Source: Pseudomonadota bacterium (lineage in GTDB: Bacteria; Pseudomonadota; Alphaproteobacteria; Acetobacterales; Acetobacteraceae). From it: a stretch of DNA of 64,000 bases. Of the stretch, positions 9,068 through 17,714 are shown piece after piece (the stretch's first letter is position 1; each line of letters opens with the position of its first letter). The notes beneath the pieces are model-generated. The model was given only the letters and a program-made list of their open reading frames with translations, was not told where the DNA came from and did not search any database. Where the stretch lies: assembly GCA_021845595.1 (NCBI GenBank), contig JAJZVV010000003.1, positions 203,418 to 267,417 of the forward strand, in the 5' to 3' direction. A program made the position numbers and the translations under genes.

Positions 9068-10014
9068 GGCTCTTCCCCGTAGGTGATGACGTGGCACAGT
9101 CCGCCGGCCAGCAGCGCTGGCATGGCGGTCGGCAGCGCGTCGAAGCGCGTCGGCGGTTCGAGCAGCGCGTCGAAGACCGGGTCGGCGAGAAGATCGAGCG
9201 CGAGCGCAAGTCGCTGCGCCGGGCTGCGGCGACCGCGCATGCGCGTGGCGACGGCGCCGACCTGGCTCGAGACGATCTGCAGGCGCCTGGCGTGGAAATC
9301 CTCGCCGAGTGGCAGCCGCGGCGCGGCCGTGCCGAACCAGCTCGCCTCGATGATCCGCGCCTCGAACGCGGCGCATCGCAGCGCGAGGTGAAGCCCCGCT
9401 TCGCTGGCGCTGGCATGCACGATGACATCCTGCTCGCCGGGCGCATCGGCCGGCGCGGCGAAGCGGCAGCCGAGCCGTTCGGCCGGCGCGCGGCGGGTGG
9501 GCAGGATGTCGCACACGGTGACGACGGTGGCCGGGATGCGCGCGAGCAGTGAAGCCGCCAGCAGGCCAAGGACACCGGCGCCGATGACCAGAATGCGCTC
9601 GCCTGGCAGGGGTTGCGCATCCCAGACCAGGTTGAGCGCGGTCTCCATGTTGGCCGCGAGCACCGCGCGCGGCGTCGGCACCGCATCGGGAACGGGCACG
9701 CACATCGCCGCTGGTGCGACGAACACGTCCTGATGGGGATGGAGGACGAACACGCGCGCGCCGCTCTCCGTCATGCCGACCGCGCTGTAGCCGTATTTCA
9801 CCGGCCAGGGAAATTCGCCCTCCATCAGTGGTGCGCGCATCGCCGCATATTGACCCGGTGGCACTGCGCCGCGAAACACCAGCGCCTCGGTGCCGCGGGA
9901 AATGCCGCTGGCCAGCGTGCGCACCCGCGCTTCGCAGGGGCCTGCCGGCGCCAGCTCCGCTTCGTGGATCGCACCCTGGGAAGGTCCGATGATCCAGAAG
10001 GCGCGCGCTCTCAT
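9037..10014 (-). CDS. Medium-chain dehydrogenase/reductase, zinc-ADH-like without the catalytic Cys
   Basis: A 325-residue MDR-superfamily protein. The N-terminal GroES-like domain carries SGISRGTE where classical alcohol dehydrogenases have the zinc-binding Cys (SGICGTD-like), a feature shared with BchC-type enzymes. The Rossmann domain starts at [10 protein letters not shown]. It probably does NAD(P)-linked oxidation or reduction of the operon's intermediate. The ATG at 10012-10014 overlaps the upstream stop as ATGA, and its 3' end overlaps the next gene by 31 bp, so all four genes are one translational unit. The substrate is unknown. Confidence 0.75.
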   Translation of the reverse strand: MRARAFWIIGPSQGAIHEAELAPAGPCEARVRTLASGISRGTEALVFRGAVPPGQYAAMRAPLMEGEFPWPVKYGYSAVGMTESGARVFVLHPHQDVFVAPAAMCVPVPDAVPTPRAVLAANMETALNLVWDAQPLPGERILVIGAGVLGLLAASLLARIPATVVTVCDILPTRRAPAERLGCRFAAPADAPGEQDVIVHASASEAGLHLALRCAAFEARIIEASWFGTAAPRLPLGEDFHARRLQIVSSQVGAVATRMRGRRSPAQRLALALDLLADPVFDALLEPPTRFDALPTAMPALLAGGLCHVITYGEEPCSVSPSAIM

Positions 10015-10823
10015 GGGCCGGCGTGCGGGCGGCAGGATGGCGGGCGGATGCGGTGAAGCGGGATGTCCAGCAGCAGGTCGGCGCCGATCGGGTAGACGGT
10101 CCAGTCGAGCCGCAGCCCGTGCGCCGGGCTCGCCGCGGCGGGCAGGGTGAAGGCGGGGATGCCGGCGCCGAGCAGCAGCGGCGCGAGCGTCACGTGCAGC
10201 CGGTCCAGCGCGCCGGCGGCGAGAAAGCGCGAGAGCGTGATGCCGCCGCCCTCGACGCACACGCGGCGCAGCCCCTCGGCGGCGAGAAAGGCGAGCGCGT
10301 GCGCGAGCGACAGTCCACCCCCGTCGCGCGGCAGGCGTACCACGCGCGCCTTGCCTGGCGCCGGCCGTACCGGGGCGTCCTCGGCGCAGAGCAGCAGCGT
10401 CGGCGGTCCGTGATGGAAGACGTGCTGCGTGCCGTCGAGCCGCCGGTCCGTGTCCAGCACCACGCGCGCGGGCGAGGGGCCTTCGACCTCGCGCGTGGTC
10501 AGCTGCGGGTCGTCGGCGCGCAGCGTGCCGGCACCGACCAGCACCGCGTCGCACAGCGCGCGCAGCCGGTGGGTGTGCAGAATGTCCTCGCGCCCGCCGA
10601 TCCAGCGCGAGGCGCCGGAGGCGGTGGCGATGCGCCCGTCGAGACTCTGCGCGATGCGGCCGAGAACGAAGCAGCCGTCGATGGCGGCGGGTGTGGAGAG
10701 CAGCGGGGCGAACAGCGGCTGCCGCGCGATCTCGCCGGCGTCACGCGCGAGCACGCGTCGCCATGCGGCCACATCGTTGGCCGGGTCGTGGGCAAGCGGA
10801 CAGGGCGGCGCAAGTCCCGACAC
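10011..10823 (-). CDS. RibD C-terminal-domain (dihydrofolate-reductase-like) reductase
   Basis: About 270 residues. Only the reductase domain of RibD is present, with no cytidine-deaminase-like domain. Motifs are [10 protein letters not shown] (substrate/NADPH entry), [29 protein letters not shown], then VCVEGGG and a late LAPLLLGAG. Such enzymes reduce a ribosylamino-pyrimidine or a pterin. I take the GTG at 10821-10823, preceded by GGGGAAACC; the frame is open further upstream without a better start. It heads the operon with the dehydrogenase, PTPS-like and glycosyltransferase genes, which points to pterin- or flavin-type small-molecule chemistry rather than core riboflavin synthesis. Confidence 0.75.
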   Translation of the reverse strand: MSGLAPPCPLAHDPANDVAAWRRVLARDAGEIARQPLFAPLLSTPAAIDGCFVLGRIAQSLDGRIATASGASRWIGGREDILHTHRLRALCDAVLVGAGTLRADDPQLTTREVEGPSPARVVLDTDRRLDGTQHVFHHGPPTLLLCAEDAPVRPAPGKARVVRLPRDGGGLSLAHALAFLAAEGLRRVCVEGGGITLSRFLAAGALDRLHVTLAPLLLGAGIPAFTLPAAASPAHGLRLDWTVYPIGADLLLDIPLHRIRPPSCRPHAGP

Positions 10824-10854
10824 GGTTTCCCCGGATCCCTCCGGGGCCGATGTA

Positions 10855-11250
10855 TCACGCGCGCGCGGAGAGCGCGACCGCAGGAACGGCGGCGCGGGCG
10901 CGGGCGCCGCTGGCGAGGTAGCGCGTGCCGGGCGCGGCCACCGCACGCGGCACGGCCCGGGCGATCAGGCCGATGACCCGACTCTGCACCGCGATGGCGT
11001 GTTCAAGCAGGCGCTTGTTTTCGGCGACGAGCGCGTCGAGCCGAGAAGAAACGTCATCGGCGGCGCGGCGCTGCGTCGCATCGAGGTGCGCCGGCGCGGT
11101 GGCGCGGGCGGCGAGGAACCGGTCCAGCGCCTGCGCCTTGGGTTCGGCGAGCGTCGCCGCGCGGCCGAGATCCAGCGCTTTCAGCGCCGCGTTCTCGGCG
11201 GCGAGCGTGTCCGCGAGCGCTACGGCGGCGAGGATCAGCGCGGGGGTCAC
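10855..11250 (-). CDS. flgN: Putative FlgN-type flagellar chaperone
   Basis: A 131-residue, almost wholly helical protein (coiled-coil-prone, about residues 10-100) with a motif near the C-terminal half that fits FlgN: ENKRLLEHAIAVQSRVIGLIARA. FlgN-type proteins hold hook-filament junction proteins for export. The GTG start overlaps the flgJ stop (GTGA), placing it as the last gene of flgI-flgJ-flgN. The sequence itself is weakly diagnostic; position supports the call. Confidence 0.65.
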   Translation of the reverse strand: MTPALILAAVALADTLAAENAALKALDLGRAATLAEPKAQALDRFLAARATAPAHLDATQRRAADDVSSRLDALVAENKRLLEHAIAVQSRVIGLIARAVPRAVAAPGTRYLASGARARAAVPAVALSARA

Positions 11251-11624
11251 GGGCGGGCCTCCATCGGGGCTGGAGCTTGACGTGAAAAGGATGAAGCAAG
11301 TGTTGCCGCGGCGCCCGCGCCGCCGCCCTGCTTTGCTTCCTGCAGCCGCAGCATTTCCTGCAGCACCGGGCGGGCGATGCCCAGCCCGCCGTGACTCGCG
11401 ATCATCTTGGACATCTCCGTGATCAGCATGGGTTGCCAGGTCTTCTCGGCGTCGCCGCCGCCGAACAGCGAATGGGAGAGATCGACGGTGTCGAACATCG
11501 GCTGCAGCATCTGGCCCAGCGCCATGGCCTCGAAATCCGTCGCGGTCTTTTCCGCCCGCGCGACGGCAGCCGGTGGCAGGCTTGTCGTCGGAACGGCGGG
11601 TGCGGGAAGGAGCTGTCCGGCCAT
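11247..11624 (-). CDS. flgJ: Rod-binding protein (FlgJ N-terminal type)
   Basis: A 125-residue protein corresponding to the rod-binding half of FlgJ, without the muramidase domain, as is usual in alphaproteobacteria. Diagnostic segments are ATDFEAMALGQMLQPMF and GGDAEKTWQPMLITEMSKMIASHGGLGIA. It assists rod assembly through the periplasm. Its ATG shares a base with the flgI stop (TGATG), and its own stop overlaps the next start. Confidence 0.88.
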   Translation of the reverse strand: MAGQLLPAPAVPTTSLPPAAVARAEKTATDFEAMALGQMLQPMFDTVDLSHSLFGGGDAEKTWQPMLITEMSKMIASHGGLGIARPVLQEMLRLQEAKQGGGAGAAATLASSFSRQAPAPMEARP

Positions 11625-12736
11625 CACCGCACCTTCAGTTCGGCCTGCAGCGCCCCGGCCGCCTTGATCGCCTGCAGGATGGTGATCATGTCGCGCGGGC
11701 CGACGCCGAGCGAATTCAGGTTGGTGACGAGATCCTGCAGCGTCGTGCCGGCGCCGAGCACCGCCAGCTTGCGGTCCCGCCCATCGTTGATCTGCACGTT
11801 GGTGCGCGGCACGACCACCGTCTGGCCGCCGGAGAGTGGGCCGGGCTGGCTCACCTGCGGCGTCTCGGTGACGCGGATGGTGAGGTTGCCCTGCGCGATC
11901 GCGACCGTGCTGACGCGCACATTGCTGCCCATGACGATCGTGCCGGTGGCCTCGTCGATGACGACGACCGCCGGCGTGTCCGGCCGCACGGTGAGATCCT
12001 CGATCCGCGCCAGCGTGTCCACCGGCTGGCGGCCGGTGAGGTCCACCGTCACCGTGCGCAGGTCGCTCACCGAAGCGGCCCCGTTGCCGAGCACCTGGTT
12101 GATGGCCGCGGCGACCCGCTCGCCGGTGGTGATGTCCGGATTGCGCAGACCGAGCCGCAGCGTCTTCATGCTGGCCATCTCGAACGGCACTTCGCGTTCG
12201 ATCGTCGCCCCGTTCGGAATCCGCCCGGTCGTCGGAATGTTGCGCGTGACCTTCTGCGCCGCGCCGGCGGCGACGATGGCGCCGGTGACCAGCGCGCCCT
12301 GGGCCACCGCATAGACCTCGCCGTCGGCGGCGAGCAGTGGCGTCACCATCAGCGTGCCGCCGGTGAGATCCTTGGCGTCGCCCAGGCTGGAGACGGTGAC
12401 GTCGATATGCTCGCCGTTGCGCACGAAGGGCGGCAGGTTCGTCGTCACCATTACCGCCGCGATATTCTTCGTCGACAGGCTGGCGGCGAGGTCGCGGGTG
12501 TTGACGCCGAGCCGTTCGAGCATGCCGACCAGGGACTGGCGGGTGAACAGCGCGTTCATCAGATTGTCGCCGGTGCCGTTCAGCCCGACCACGAGCCCGT
12601 AGCCGACGAGCTGGTTTTCCCGCACGCCCTCGACGTCGGTGATGTCCTTGATGCGGATCTGCGCCGTTGCGGCGCGCGGGCCGAACGCGGCGAGGCCGAG
12701 GACGAGGCCCACCAGCAGGCAGACGAGACGGGGCAC
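11624..12736 (-). CDS. flgI: Flagellar P-ring protein FlgI
   Basis: A 370-residue P-ring subunit that forms the peptidoglycan bushing around the rod. The signal peptide is residues 1-25 (cleavage likely after ATA), followed by the canonical QIRIKDITDVEGVRENQLVG and GYGLVVGLNGTGD. Family blocks continue to the end (VVIDEATGTIVMG, QPGPLSGG, LGVGPRDMITILQAIK). The GTG at 12734-12736 is chosen because GAAGGAGC lies 5-6 bases upstream and it starts exactly at the signal peptide. It is the first gene of flgI-flgJ-flgN and diverges from fliX. Confidence 0.96.
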   Translation of the reverse strand: MPRLVCLLVGLVLGLAAFGPRAATAQIRIKDITDVEGVRENQLVGYGLVVGLNGTGDNLMNALFTRQSLVGMLERLGVNTRDLAASLSTKNIAAVMVTTNLPPFVRNGEHIDVTVSSLGDAKDLTGGTLMVTPLLAADGEVYAVAQGALVTGAIVAAGAAQKVTRNIPTTGRIPNGATIEREVPFEMASMKTLRLGLRNPDITTGERVAAAINQVLGNGAASVSDLRTVTVDLTGRQPVDTLARIEDLTVRPDTPAVVVIDEATGTIVMGSNVRVSTVAIAQGNLTIRVTETPQVSQPGPLSGGQTVVVPRTNVQINDGRDRKLAVLGAGTTLQDLVTNLNSLGVGPRDMITILQAIKAAGALQAELKVR

Positions 12737-12992
12737 GGTTGCTCCTTCGCGGTAGCGGCGCGTCAATGTTTTTCCGCCACGCTGCACAGCCTGTCGCCAA
12801 GCGCGGCGTCCGGCCGGCTCACCCGACGCGGCCAGCCTGGCGAAGGGTTCGCAAGAGCCGTGCCATCGGCTCGCAGCCGGACCGGCGCCGCCCGCGGCCG
12901 GGAATCGAGCCTCCGCCGGGGCCGTGCGCCGGAGAGAGGTCGGCAGGACGTGCCGGGCGGCACGGATGCGTAGGAAAAAGGAGCCGGGCAGG

Positions 12993-13406
12993 ATGAGCGG
13001 GGTCGGACGGATTGGCGGGGCCACGCCGCTGGCGAGGGTCGGAGCGCGGGCGGGCGCCGCGGGCGGAGGCTTCACGGTCCGGACCGAAGGCGGGGCCGCC
13101 GGCGCATCGGTGCGGGCGAGCGTCGGGATCGGCGCCCTTGACGGGCTGCTGGCGCTGCAGGAGACGATGGACGCGGAAGTGTCCGACCGCGAGGCGCGCC
13201 GACATGGCCAGGCGATGCTGGCCGCGCTCGCCGCCCTGCAGCGGGCGCTGCTCGCCGATGGCGGCCAGGCCGAAGCGCTCGCGCACCTCGCCGGGCTCGC
13301 CGCCGCTACGCCGCTCGCCGCGGACCCGGTATTGCGCGCGACCGTCGGTGCGATCGCACTGCGTGCGCAGGTGGAACTCGCGAAGCGAACCCCTCGGCCG
13401 GCGTGA
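12993..13406 (+). CDS. fliX: Flagellar assembly regulator FliX
   Basis: A 137-residue FliX family protein; in Caulobacter FliX links flagellar basal-body assembly to activation of the sigma-54 activator FlbD. The gene sits opposite flgI as in Caulobacter. Matching features are the Gly/Ala-rich N-terminus (SGVGRIGG), the helical core IGALDGLLALQE with DREARRHGQAML, and a C-terminal helix ending in LRAQVELAKR. AAAAAGGAG and a second AGG precede the ATG at 12993. No flbD is in the window. Confidence 0.85.
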   Translation: MSGVGRIGGATPLARVGARAGAAGGGFTVRTEGGAAGASVRASVGIGALDGLLALQETMDAEVSDREARRHGQAMLAALAALQRALLADGGQAEALAHLAGLAAATPLAADPVLRATVGAIALRAQVELAKRTPRPA

Positions 13407-13578
13407 AATGACTTGCATGTCAATCTCTTGACACCTTGCGGGCGCGCCGGCGCGCCTCTTGGCGCGGCGCCGGGGCGCCGCTATAAGCCGGGCCAACTCA
13501 CAGCCGCGGGGCAGCCCGGGCCCGACGCGGACCGGTCTCTGCCCGGCCTCCGCCCGGCAGAGAGGAGGACGGTTCGAC

Positions 13579-13995
13579 ATGATGGTGACCCTGCCGCCTG
13601 ACTATCGGCCCTCGGAGGACGAGGCCTTCATGAATCCGCTGCAGCTCGAATATTTCCGCCGACGCCTGCTGCGCTGGCGGGCGGACCTGCTGCGCGAGGC
13701 CGATGGCACGCTGGCGAGCCTCTCCGAAGGCGGCATCAGCGAGGCGGACATCACCGATCGTGCCAGTGTCGAGACCGACCGCGCGCTGGAACTGCGCACC
13801 CGCGACCGCGCCCGCAAGCTCATCACCAAGATCGACCAGGCGCTGCAGCGCATCGAGACCGGCAATTACGGCTATTGCGAGGAGACCGGCGAGCCGATCG
13901 GCCTGCGCCGGCTCGAAGCCCGCCCCATCGCCACCCTCTCGATCGAGGCGCAGGAGCGCCACGAGCGCATGGAGCGCGTGCATCGGGACGATTGA
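13579..13995 (+). CDS. dksA: DksA/TraR family RNA polymerase-binding protein
   Basis: A 138-residue DksA: N-terminal globular helices, a coiled coil around residues 30-100 with the tip (EGGISEADITDRAS), and the C-terminal module NYGYCEETGEPIGLRRLEARP. Only one cysteine of the classical four-Cys zinc finger is left, a form found across alphaproteobacteria. It acts in the RNA-polymerase secondary channel to tune rRNA and biosynthetic promoters with ppGpp. AGAGGAGGAC at 13561-13570 gives ideal spacing to the ATG at 13579. Confidence 0.92.
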   Translation: MMVTLPPDYRPSEDEAFMNPLQLEYFRRRLLRWRADLLREADGTLASLSEGGISEADITDRASVETDRALELRTRDRARKLITKIDQALQRIETGNYGYCEETGEPIGLRRLEARPIATLSIEAQERHERMERVHRDD

Positions 13996-14028
13996 CGCCG
14001 TCGACCGGGGCCGGTCGACGGCGGCCGG

Positions 14029-14787
14029 TCAGAACGGCAGGATCGCCTGCAGCAGCTGGTCACCCCAGCGCGGCACATTGACCTCGGTGAGCTGGCCGCG
14101 CCCGCCGTAAATGATGCGCGCCTCCGCGATGCGGTCATCCATCACCGTGTTGTCGCTGCGGATGTCCTCGGGGCGGATGACGCCGGTGACCATGAGCTGG
14201 CGCAGCTCGTCGTTCACCCGCATTTCCTGCCGCGCGGCGACGACGAGATTGCCGTTCGGCAGCACCTGCGTGATGGTCCCGGCGAGCTGCACGGTGACGT
14301 TCTCGTTGCGCTGAATCTGGCCGATGGTGGTGAGGTTGCTGCCGCTGCTGACGCCGGCCAGCGCGGCCGGGTTCGCGCCGGCGAGGATTTTCGGCAGGAT
14401 CGTCTCCAGCCCGAACATGTTCGGCATGCCCATGGTCTCGGCGGCGGTTCGCTGCTGCATGGTGTTGTCGTTCATGGTCGCGGCGTGGGTCATGTTCACC
14501 TGGATGGTGACGATGTCGCCGACCCGGGCGGCGCGCTGGTCCTTGAAGAAGGCGCGGGCACCGGGCCGCCACAGCGAGTTGGCCTGCGGCTGCGGCGGCG
14601 GGCTCGGTGCCGGCATGGGCATGGTGACCGGCCGCCAGCTCGGGTCCGTGGTCGGATTGGACGTTGGCGTCAGCGCCGGTGCGCGGCCCACCTCGGACAG
14701 GCTGGTCAGCACGCCGCAGCCCGGTAGCAGCGCGGCCAGGGCGAGCGCGGCAACGACGCCGCGTGAGCGGTGCGCGCGCGGCCTCAT
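14029..14787 (-). CDS. flgH: Flagellar L-ring lipoprotein FlgH
   Basis: A 252-residue outer-membrane L-ring subunit. The signal peptide ends in a lipobox (ALLPGC, lipidated C24). A Pro-rich linker follows (about residues 38-70), then the FlgH core with NSLWRPGARAFFKDQRA, VGDIVTIQV, NVTVQLAGTITQVLPNGNLVVAARQEM and a final GVIRPEDI. The ATG overlaps the flgA stop as ATGA; it is the last gene of flgF-flgG-flgA-flgH. Confidence 0.96.
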   Translation of the reverse strand: MRPRAHRSRGVVAALALAALLPGCGVLTSLSEVGRAPALTPTSNPTTDPSWRPVTMPMPAPSPPPQPQANSLWRPGARAFFKDQRAARVGDIVTIQVNMTHAATMNDNTMQQRTAAETMGMPNMFGLETILPKILAGANPAALAGVSSGSNLTTIGQIQRNENVTVQLAGTITQVLPNGNLVVAARQEMRVNDELRQLMVTGVIRPEDIRSDNTVMDDRIAEARIIYGGRGQLTEVNVPRWGDQLLQAILPF

Positions 14788-15860
14788 CGGTTGGCGACCT
14801 GCGGGCGGTCATTCCAGGCTTGGGCATTCCCCACTTGGGCATTCCCCACTTGGGCATTCCCCACTTGGGCATTCCACGTCTGGCTGTTCCAGATGGGCCC
14901 CGATTGGGGCGGCACCATCGGCAGGCTGCCGGGCACCACCCGCACGCCGCCCGGCTCGACGATCTCGGCCTGGACCACGGCGTGGCTCAGCGGGTTCAGG
15001 ACCGCGATGCGCTCGCCGAGCCCGCCCGCCTGCAGCGCCTCGCCTTCGGCGCGTAGCGAGAGGCCGCCGACATCGAGCTGGAGCGTGACGATGCTGCCCT
15101 TGCGCACCAGTTCCGGCGCCGCGAGCTCGGCCAGCGGCACCGGTTGCCCGGGCATGACCACATGGCGCAGCGACCGGCCGACCATCTGTTCGGGCGCCTG
15201 GGCGGTCTCGGTTCCGATCTGGGTCGCCCGCACCCGGGCCACCTGGACATCGGCGGCGGTGATCACGGCGCCCGGCCACAGCCGGCGGGCCAGCACCGGC
15301 ACGGCGACGGTCGGCGCGGCGCGCCCGCTCACCCGGGCCCGCTGCGGCGCCTCGCCGCTGGCGGCGACACTGAGGACGGCGGCGAAGCGGCCCGCCGCCG
15401 CATCGTAGTCGAGCTGCTCGACGAGCGGCGCCGGGTCCATGTCCGGCGTGACGATCAGCCGCGGCGTCAGCGGCAGGTCCACCGCGCAGTCGCCGGTGCA
15501 CCCGGCCCCGGCGAGGGCGGTGCGCAGCGCCCCGAGGATGGCCTCTTTCGGCACCGCCCGTCCCGGCCGCTCGAGCACGACGCGTTCGGTCTGCGTCGCC
15601 GGCGTCCAATCGACGTGGAACTGTCGGGCGATGGCGGCCAGCTGCGCGGCGCCGACGACCAGTCGCCCGCCGGGTGGCGGGCTCGGGCCGAGCACGCGGT
15701 CCGCTTCGGGGCCGGCATCGTCGAACAGATCGGCGAGGCGGACCTGCGGGCCGGCGAGCTGGACCGCCGAGCGCGGGCTGGCCGCGGCAGCGGCATGGGC
15801 GAGCCCGCCGGCGGCGATGGTGGTCGAGAGCAGCAGCGTGGCGAGGTGGCGCGCGGTCAT
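14784..15860 (-). CDS. flgA: Flagellar P-ring chaperone FlgA with repeat-extended C-terminus
   Basis: About 358 residues. A signal peptide (ATLLLSTTIAAGGLAHA) is followed by a poorly conserved N-terminal region and the SAF-type FlgA domain (VPVLARRLWPGAVITAADVQ, then MVGRSLRHVVMPGQPV, VRKGSIVTLQL). FlgA escorts FlgI for P-ring assembly. The C-terminus is unusual: after the normal end (SLPMVPP) come about 35 extra residues containing near-perfect VGNAQ repeats. I prefer the ATG at 15858-15860, preceded by GAGGACC; a GTG at 15873-15875, overlapping the flgG stop, is an alternative giving five more residues. Confidence 0.93.
   Translation of the reverse strand: MTARHLATLLLSTTIAAGGLAHAAAAASPRSAVQLAGPQVRLADLFDDAGPEADRVLGPSPPPGGRLVVGAAQLAAIARQFHVDWTPATQTERVVLERPGRAVPKEAILGALRTALAGAGCTGDCAVDLPLTPRLIVTPDMDPAPLVEQLDYDAAAGRFAAVLSVAASGEAPQRARVSGRAAPTVAVPVLARRLWPGAVITAADVQVARVRATQIGTETAQAPEQMVGRSLRHVVMPGQPVPLAELAAPELVRKGSIVTLQLDVGGLSLRAEGEALQAGGLGERIAVLNPLSHAVVQAEIVEPGGVRVVPGSLPMVPPQSGPIWNSQTWNAQVGNAQVGNAQVGNAQAWNDRPQVANR
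14820..14879. repeat. 15-bp tandem repeat inside flgA
   Basis: Three perfect copies of TTGGGCATTCCCCAC (14820-14834, 14835-14849, 14850-14864) are followed by a degenerate fourth (14865-14879) and flanked by weaker copies. In flgA's frame each unit encodes VGNAQ, so copy-number change alters length without a frameshift. Confidence 0.9.
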
Positions 15861-15871
15861 CGGCCTGGTCC

Positions 15872-16660
15872 TCACAGATTGGGATTGGTCAGGGTGGCGA
15901 ATACCTGGTCGGAGACGCCGATGACGCGGCTGTTCATCTCGTAGGCCCGCTGGGCGGTGATCAGGTTGGTGATCTCGGTGACGACGTTCACGTTCGATGT
16001 TTCGACGAAGCCCTGCATCACCGTGCCGAACCCGGGTGAGCCTGGCAGCCCCTGGATCGGGTTGCCGGAGGCCGCGGTGGCGAGGAAGAAATTGCCGCCC
16101 TGAGGTGACAGGCCCGCGGGGTTGGCGAAGGTGGCGAGCTGCATCTGGCCGATGAGCTGCGGCTGCACCTGGTTCGGGATCGTCACCTGCACCTGGCCCT
16201 GGGCGTTGATGGCGACGCTGGTGGCGTTCTGCGGCACGGTCATGCCGGGCGAGACGACGTAGCCGTCCGCGGTGACGATCTGGCCGGTGGGCGAGAGCGA
16301 GAACGTGCCGTCGCGCGTATAGGCGATCTCGCCGGACGGCAGCGTCACCTGGAAATAGCCGTTGCCCTGCACCGCGAGATCGAGCGTGTTGTTGGTCTGC
16401 TGCAGATTGCCCTGCTCGAGGATGGGATAGATCGCCGCCGTCTGCACGCCGAGCCCGACCTCGGTGCCGGACGGCACGATCGTGCCCGTGTCGGAGCTGT
16501 TCGAGCCGACGACGCGGAGATTCTGGTAGATCAGATCCTGGAACTCGGGCCGACGGCGCTTGAAGGCGGTCGTCGTCATGTTGGCGATGTTGTTGGCGAT
16601 GACTTCGATATTCGTCTGCTGGGCCTGCATGCCGGTGCCGGCGATATCCATCGAACGCAT
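15872..16660 (-). CDS. flgG: Flagellar distal rod protein FlgG
   Basis: A 262-residue FlgG of standard length. The N-terminal rod helix has the ANNIANMTTTAFKRRRPEFQ motif, the middle has QGNGYFQVTLPSGEIAYTRDG, and the C-terminal helix carries VNVVTEITNLITAQRAYEMNS. It forms the distal rod of the basal body. It starts 33 bp after flgF and overlaps the possible GTG start of flgA. Confidence 0.97.
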   Translation of the reverse strand: MRSMDIAGTGMQAQQTNIEVIANNIANMTTTAFKRRRPEFQDLIYQNLRVVGSNSSDTGTIVPSGTEVGLGVQTAAIYPILEQGNLQQTNNTLDLAVQGNGYFQVTLPSGEIAYTRDGTFSLSPTGQIVTADGYVVSPGMTVPQNATSVAINAQGQVQVTIPNQVQPQLIGQMQLATFANPAGLSPQGGNFFLATAASGNPIQGLPGSPGFGTVMQGFVETSNVNVVTEITNLITAQRAYEMNSRVIGVSDQVFATLTNPNL

Positions 16661-16693
16661 TTCTGGCGCCTTTCGTTATCTATAGTCTATGGG

Positions 16694-17434
16694 TCAAACC
16701 ACCGGCGGCTTGATCTGGTCGATCGCGGATTGCTGGCGCGTGAACTCCTCCTGCGCCAAATCGGCCGCGGCCTGGAACTGGCGCTGCATGGTCAGCAGAC
16801 GGGTCATTTCGGTGACGGGCTCGACATTGCTCTGCTCGATCGCGCCCTGGACCAGGCGCGTTCCGCTCACCTGGTCGGTCGGGCTCGTGGTGTTGAACAG
16901 GTGGTTGCCCTCCGCGGTCAGCCGCAGCGGGTCCTGCGGCTGGACGATGCCGATCTTGCCGATCTGGCCGTTCTCGGTGCTGAGGGTGCCGTCCGTGGCG
17001 ACGGCGATGTGGGCGTCCGCGGTGCCGACCTGGAGCGGCTGGCCGTTGGTGTCGAGCAGGGCGTTGCCGGAGCCGTCGACGATGGTGCCGTCCGGGGCGA
17101 GACCGAAATGCCCCGCCCGGGTCAGCCGCGGGCCGCTCGGCGCGGCGACGGTGAAGTAGCCTGGGCCGGCGATGGCGACGTCCAGCGGGTTGGCGGTCTG
17201 GCTGATGGCGCCCTCGCCCTGGTCGCGATAGGTCGCGCGCAGCTGCGTGGCGGCGATGACATTGCCGCCGGGCGGGGAGAGCGTGCCGGTCTGACGCGTC
17301 AGCCAGTCGCTGAACTGCAGCCGCTCGGCCTTGTAGCCGGGCGTATTGGCGTTGGCGACGTTCGTCGCCGTCACTTCGATCGCCTGCTGCATGGTCAGCA
17401 TGCGGGAGAGGGAGACCGTGGTCGGGTTCTGCAT
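16694..17434 (-). CDS. flgF: Flagellar proximal rod protein FlgF
   Basis: A 246-residue rod protein with the shared N-terminal motif TNVANANTPGYKAERLQF, a central GPGYFTV and a C-terminal VEPVTEMTRLLTMQRQFQAAADL. The ATG at 17432-17434 is the only one matching the family N-terminus (QNPTTVSLSRMLTMQQAIEV); its ribosome site is weak. First gene of flgF-flgG-flgA-flgH, divergent from fliL across 280 bp in which I could not identify a convincing sigma-54 or CtrA element. Confidence 0.94.
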   Translation of the reverse strand: MQNPTTVSLSRMLTMQQAIEVTATNVANANTPGYKAERLQFSDWLTRQTGTLSPPGGNVIAATQLRATYRDQGEGAISQTANPLDVAIAGPGYFTVAAPSGPRLTRAGHFGLAPDGTIVDGSGNALLDTNGQPLQVGTADAHIAVATDGTLSTENGQIGKIGIVQPQDPLRLTAEGNHLFNTTSPTDQVSGTRLVQGAIEQSNVEPVTEMTRLLTMQRQFQAAADLAQEEFTRQQSAIDQIKPPVV

Positions 17435-17714
17435 ACGGGGCCGTCCGCGTTGAGGTCTGCTGCATGTGCGCCGCAGCGACGTGGGCCATTGTCGCAAGCA
17501 CCGTGCCAGAGGGCCGGGCGAAGGAGTCTGAGGGATTCGCTGGTCCCGGCGTGCGCGGGCGGCAGGGTTTGCCGGGCGCCGGGCGGGGTGGGCCCGGCAA
17601 TCCCTGCCGCCCTCCGCGCCGTGCCAATGCGCGGGACGGCGCGCGGCGCAAGGCTTCGTTAATCCGCAACGGCGAGCATACCAAGGCGCGCGGGTGGCGC
17701 GGCAAGGAGAGCGC

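Noticed and set aside
12737..12992. Possible sigma-54 (GG-N10-GC) promoter between flgI and fliX, and likewise between flgF and fliL (17435-17714)
   Set aside because: Near matches have wrong spacing or lack the GC of the -12 element; not reported as sites.
13579..13995. Loss of zinc-finger cysteines in DksA as an anomaly
   Set aside because: Single-Cys DksA forms are common in alphaproteobacteria, so it is not unusual here.
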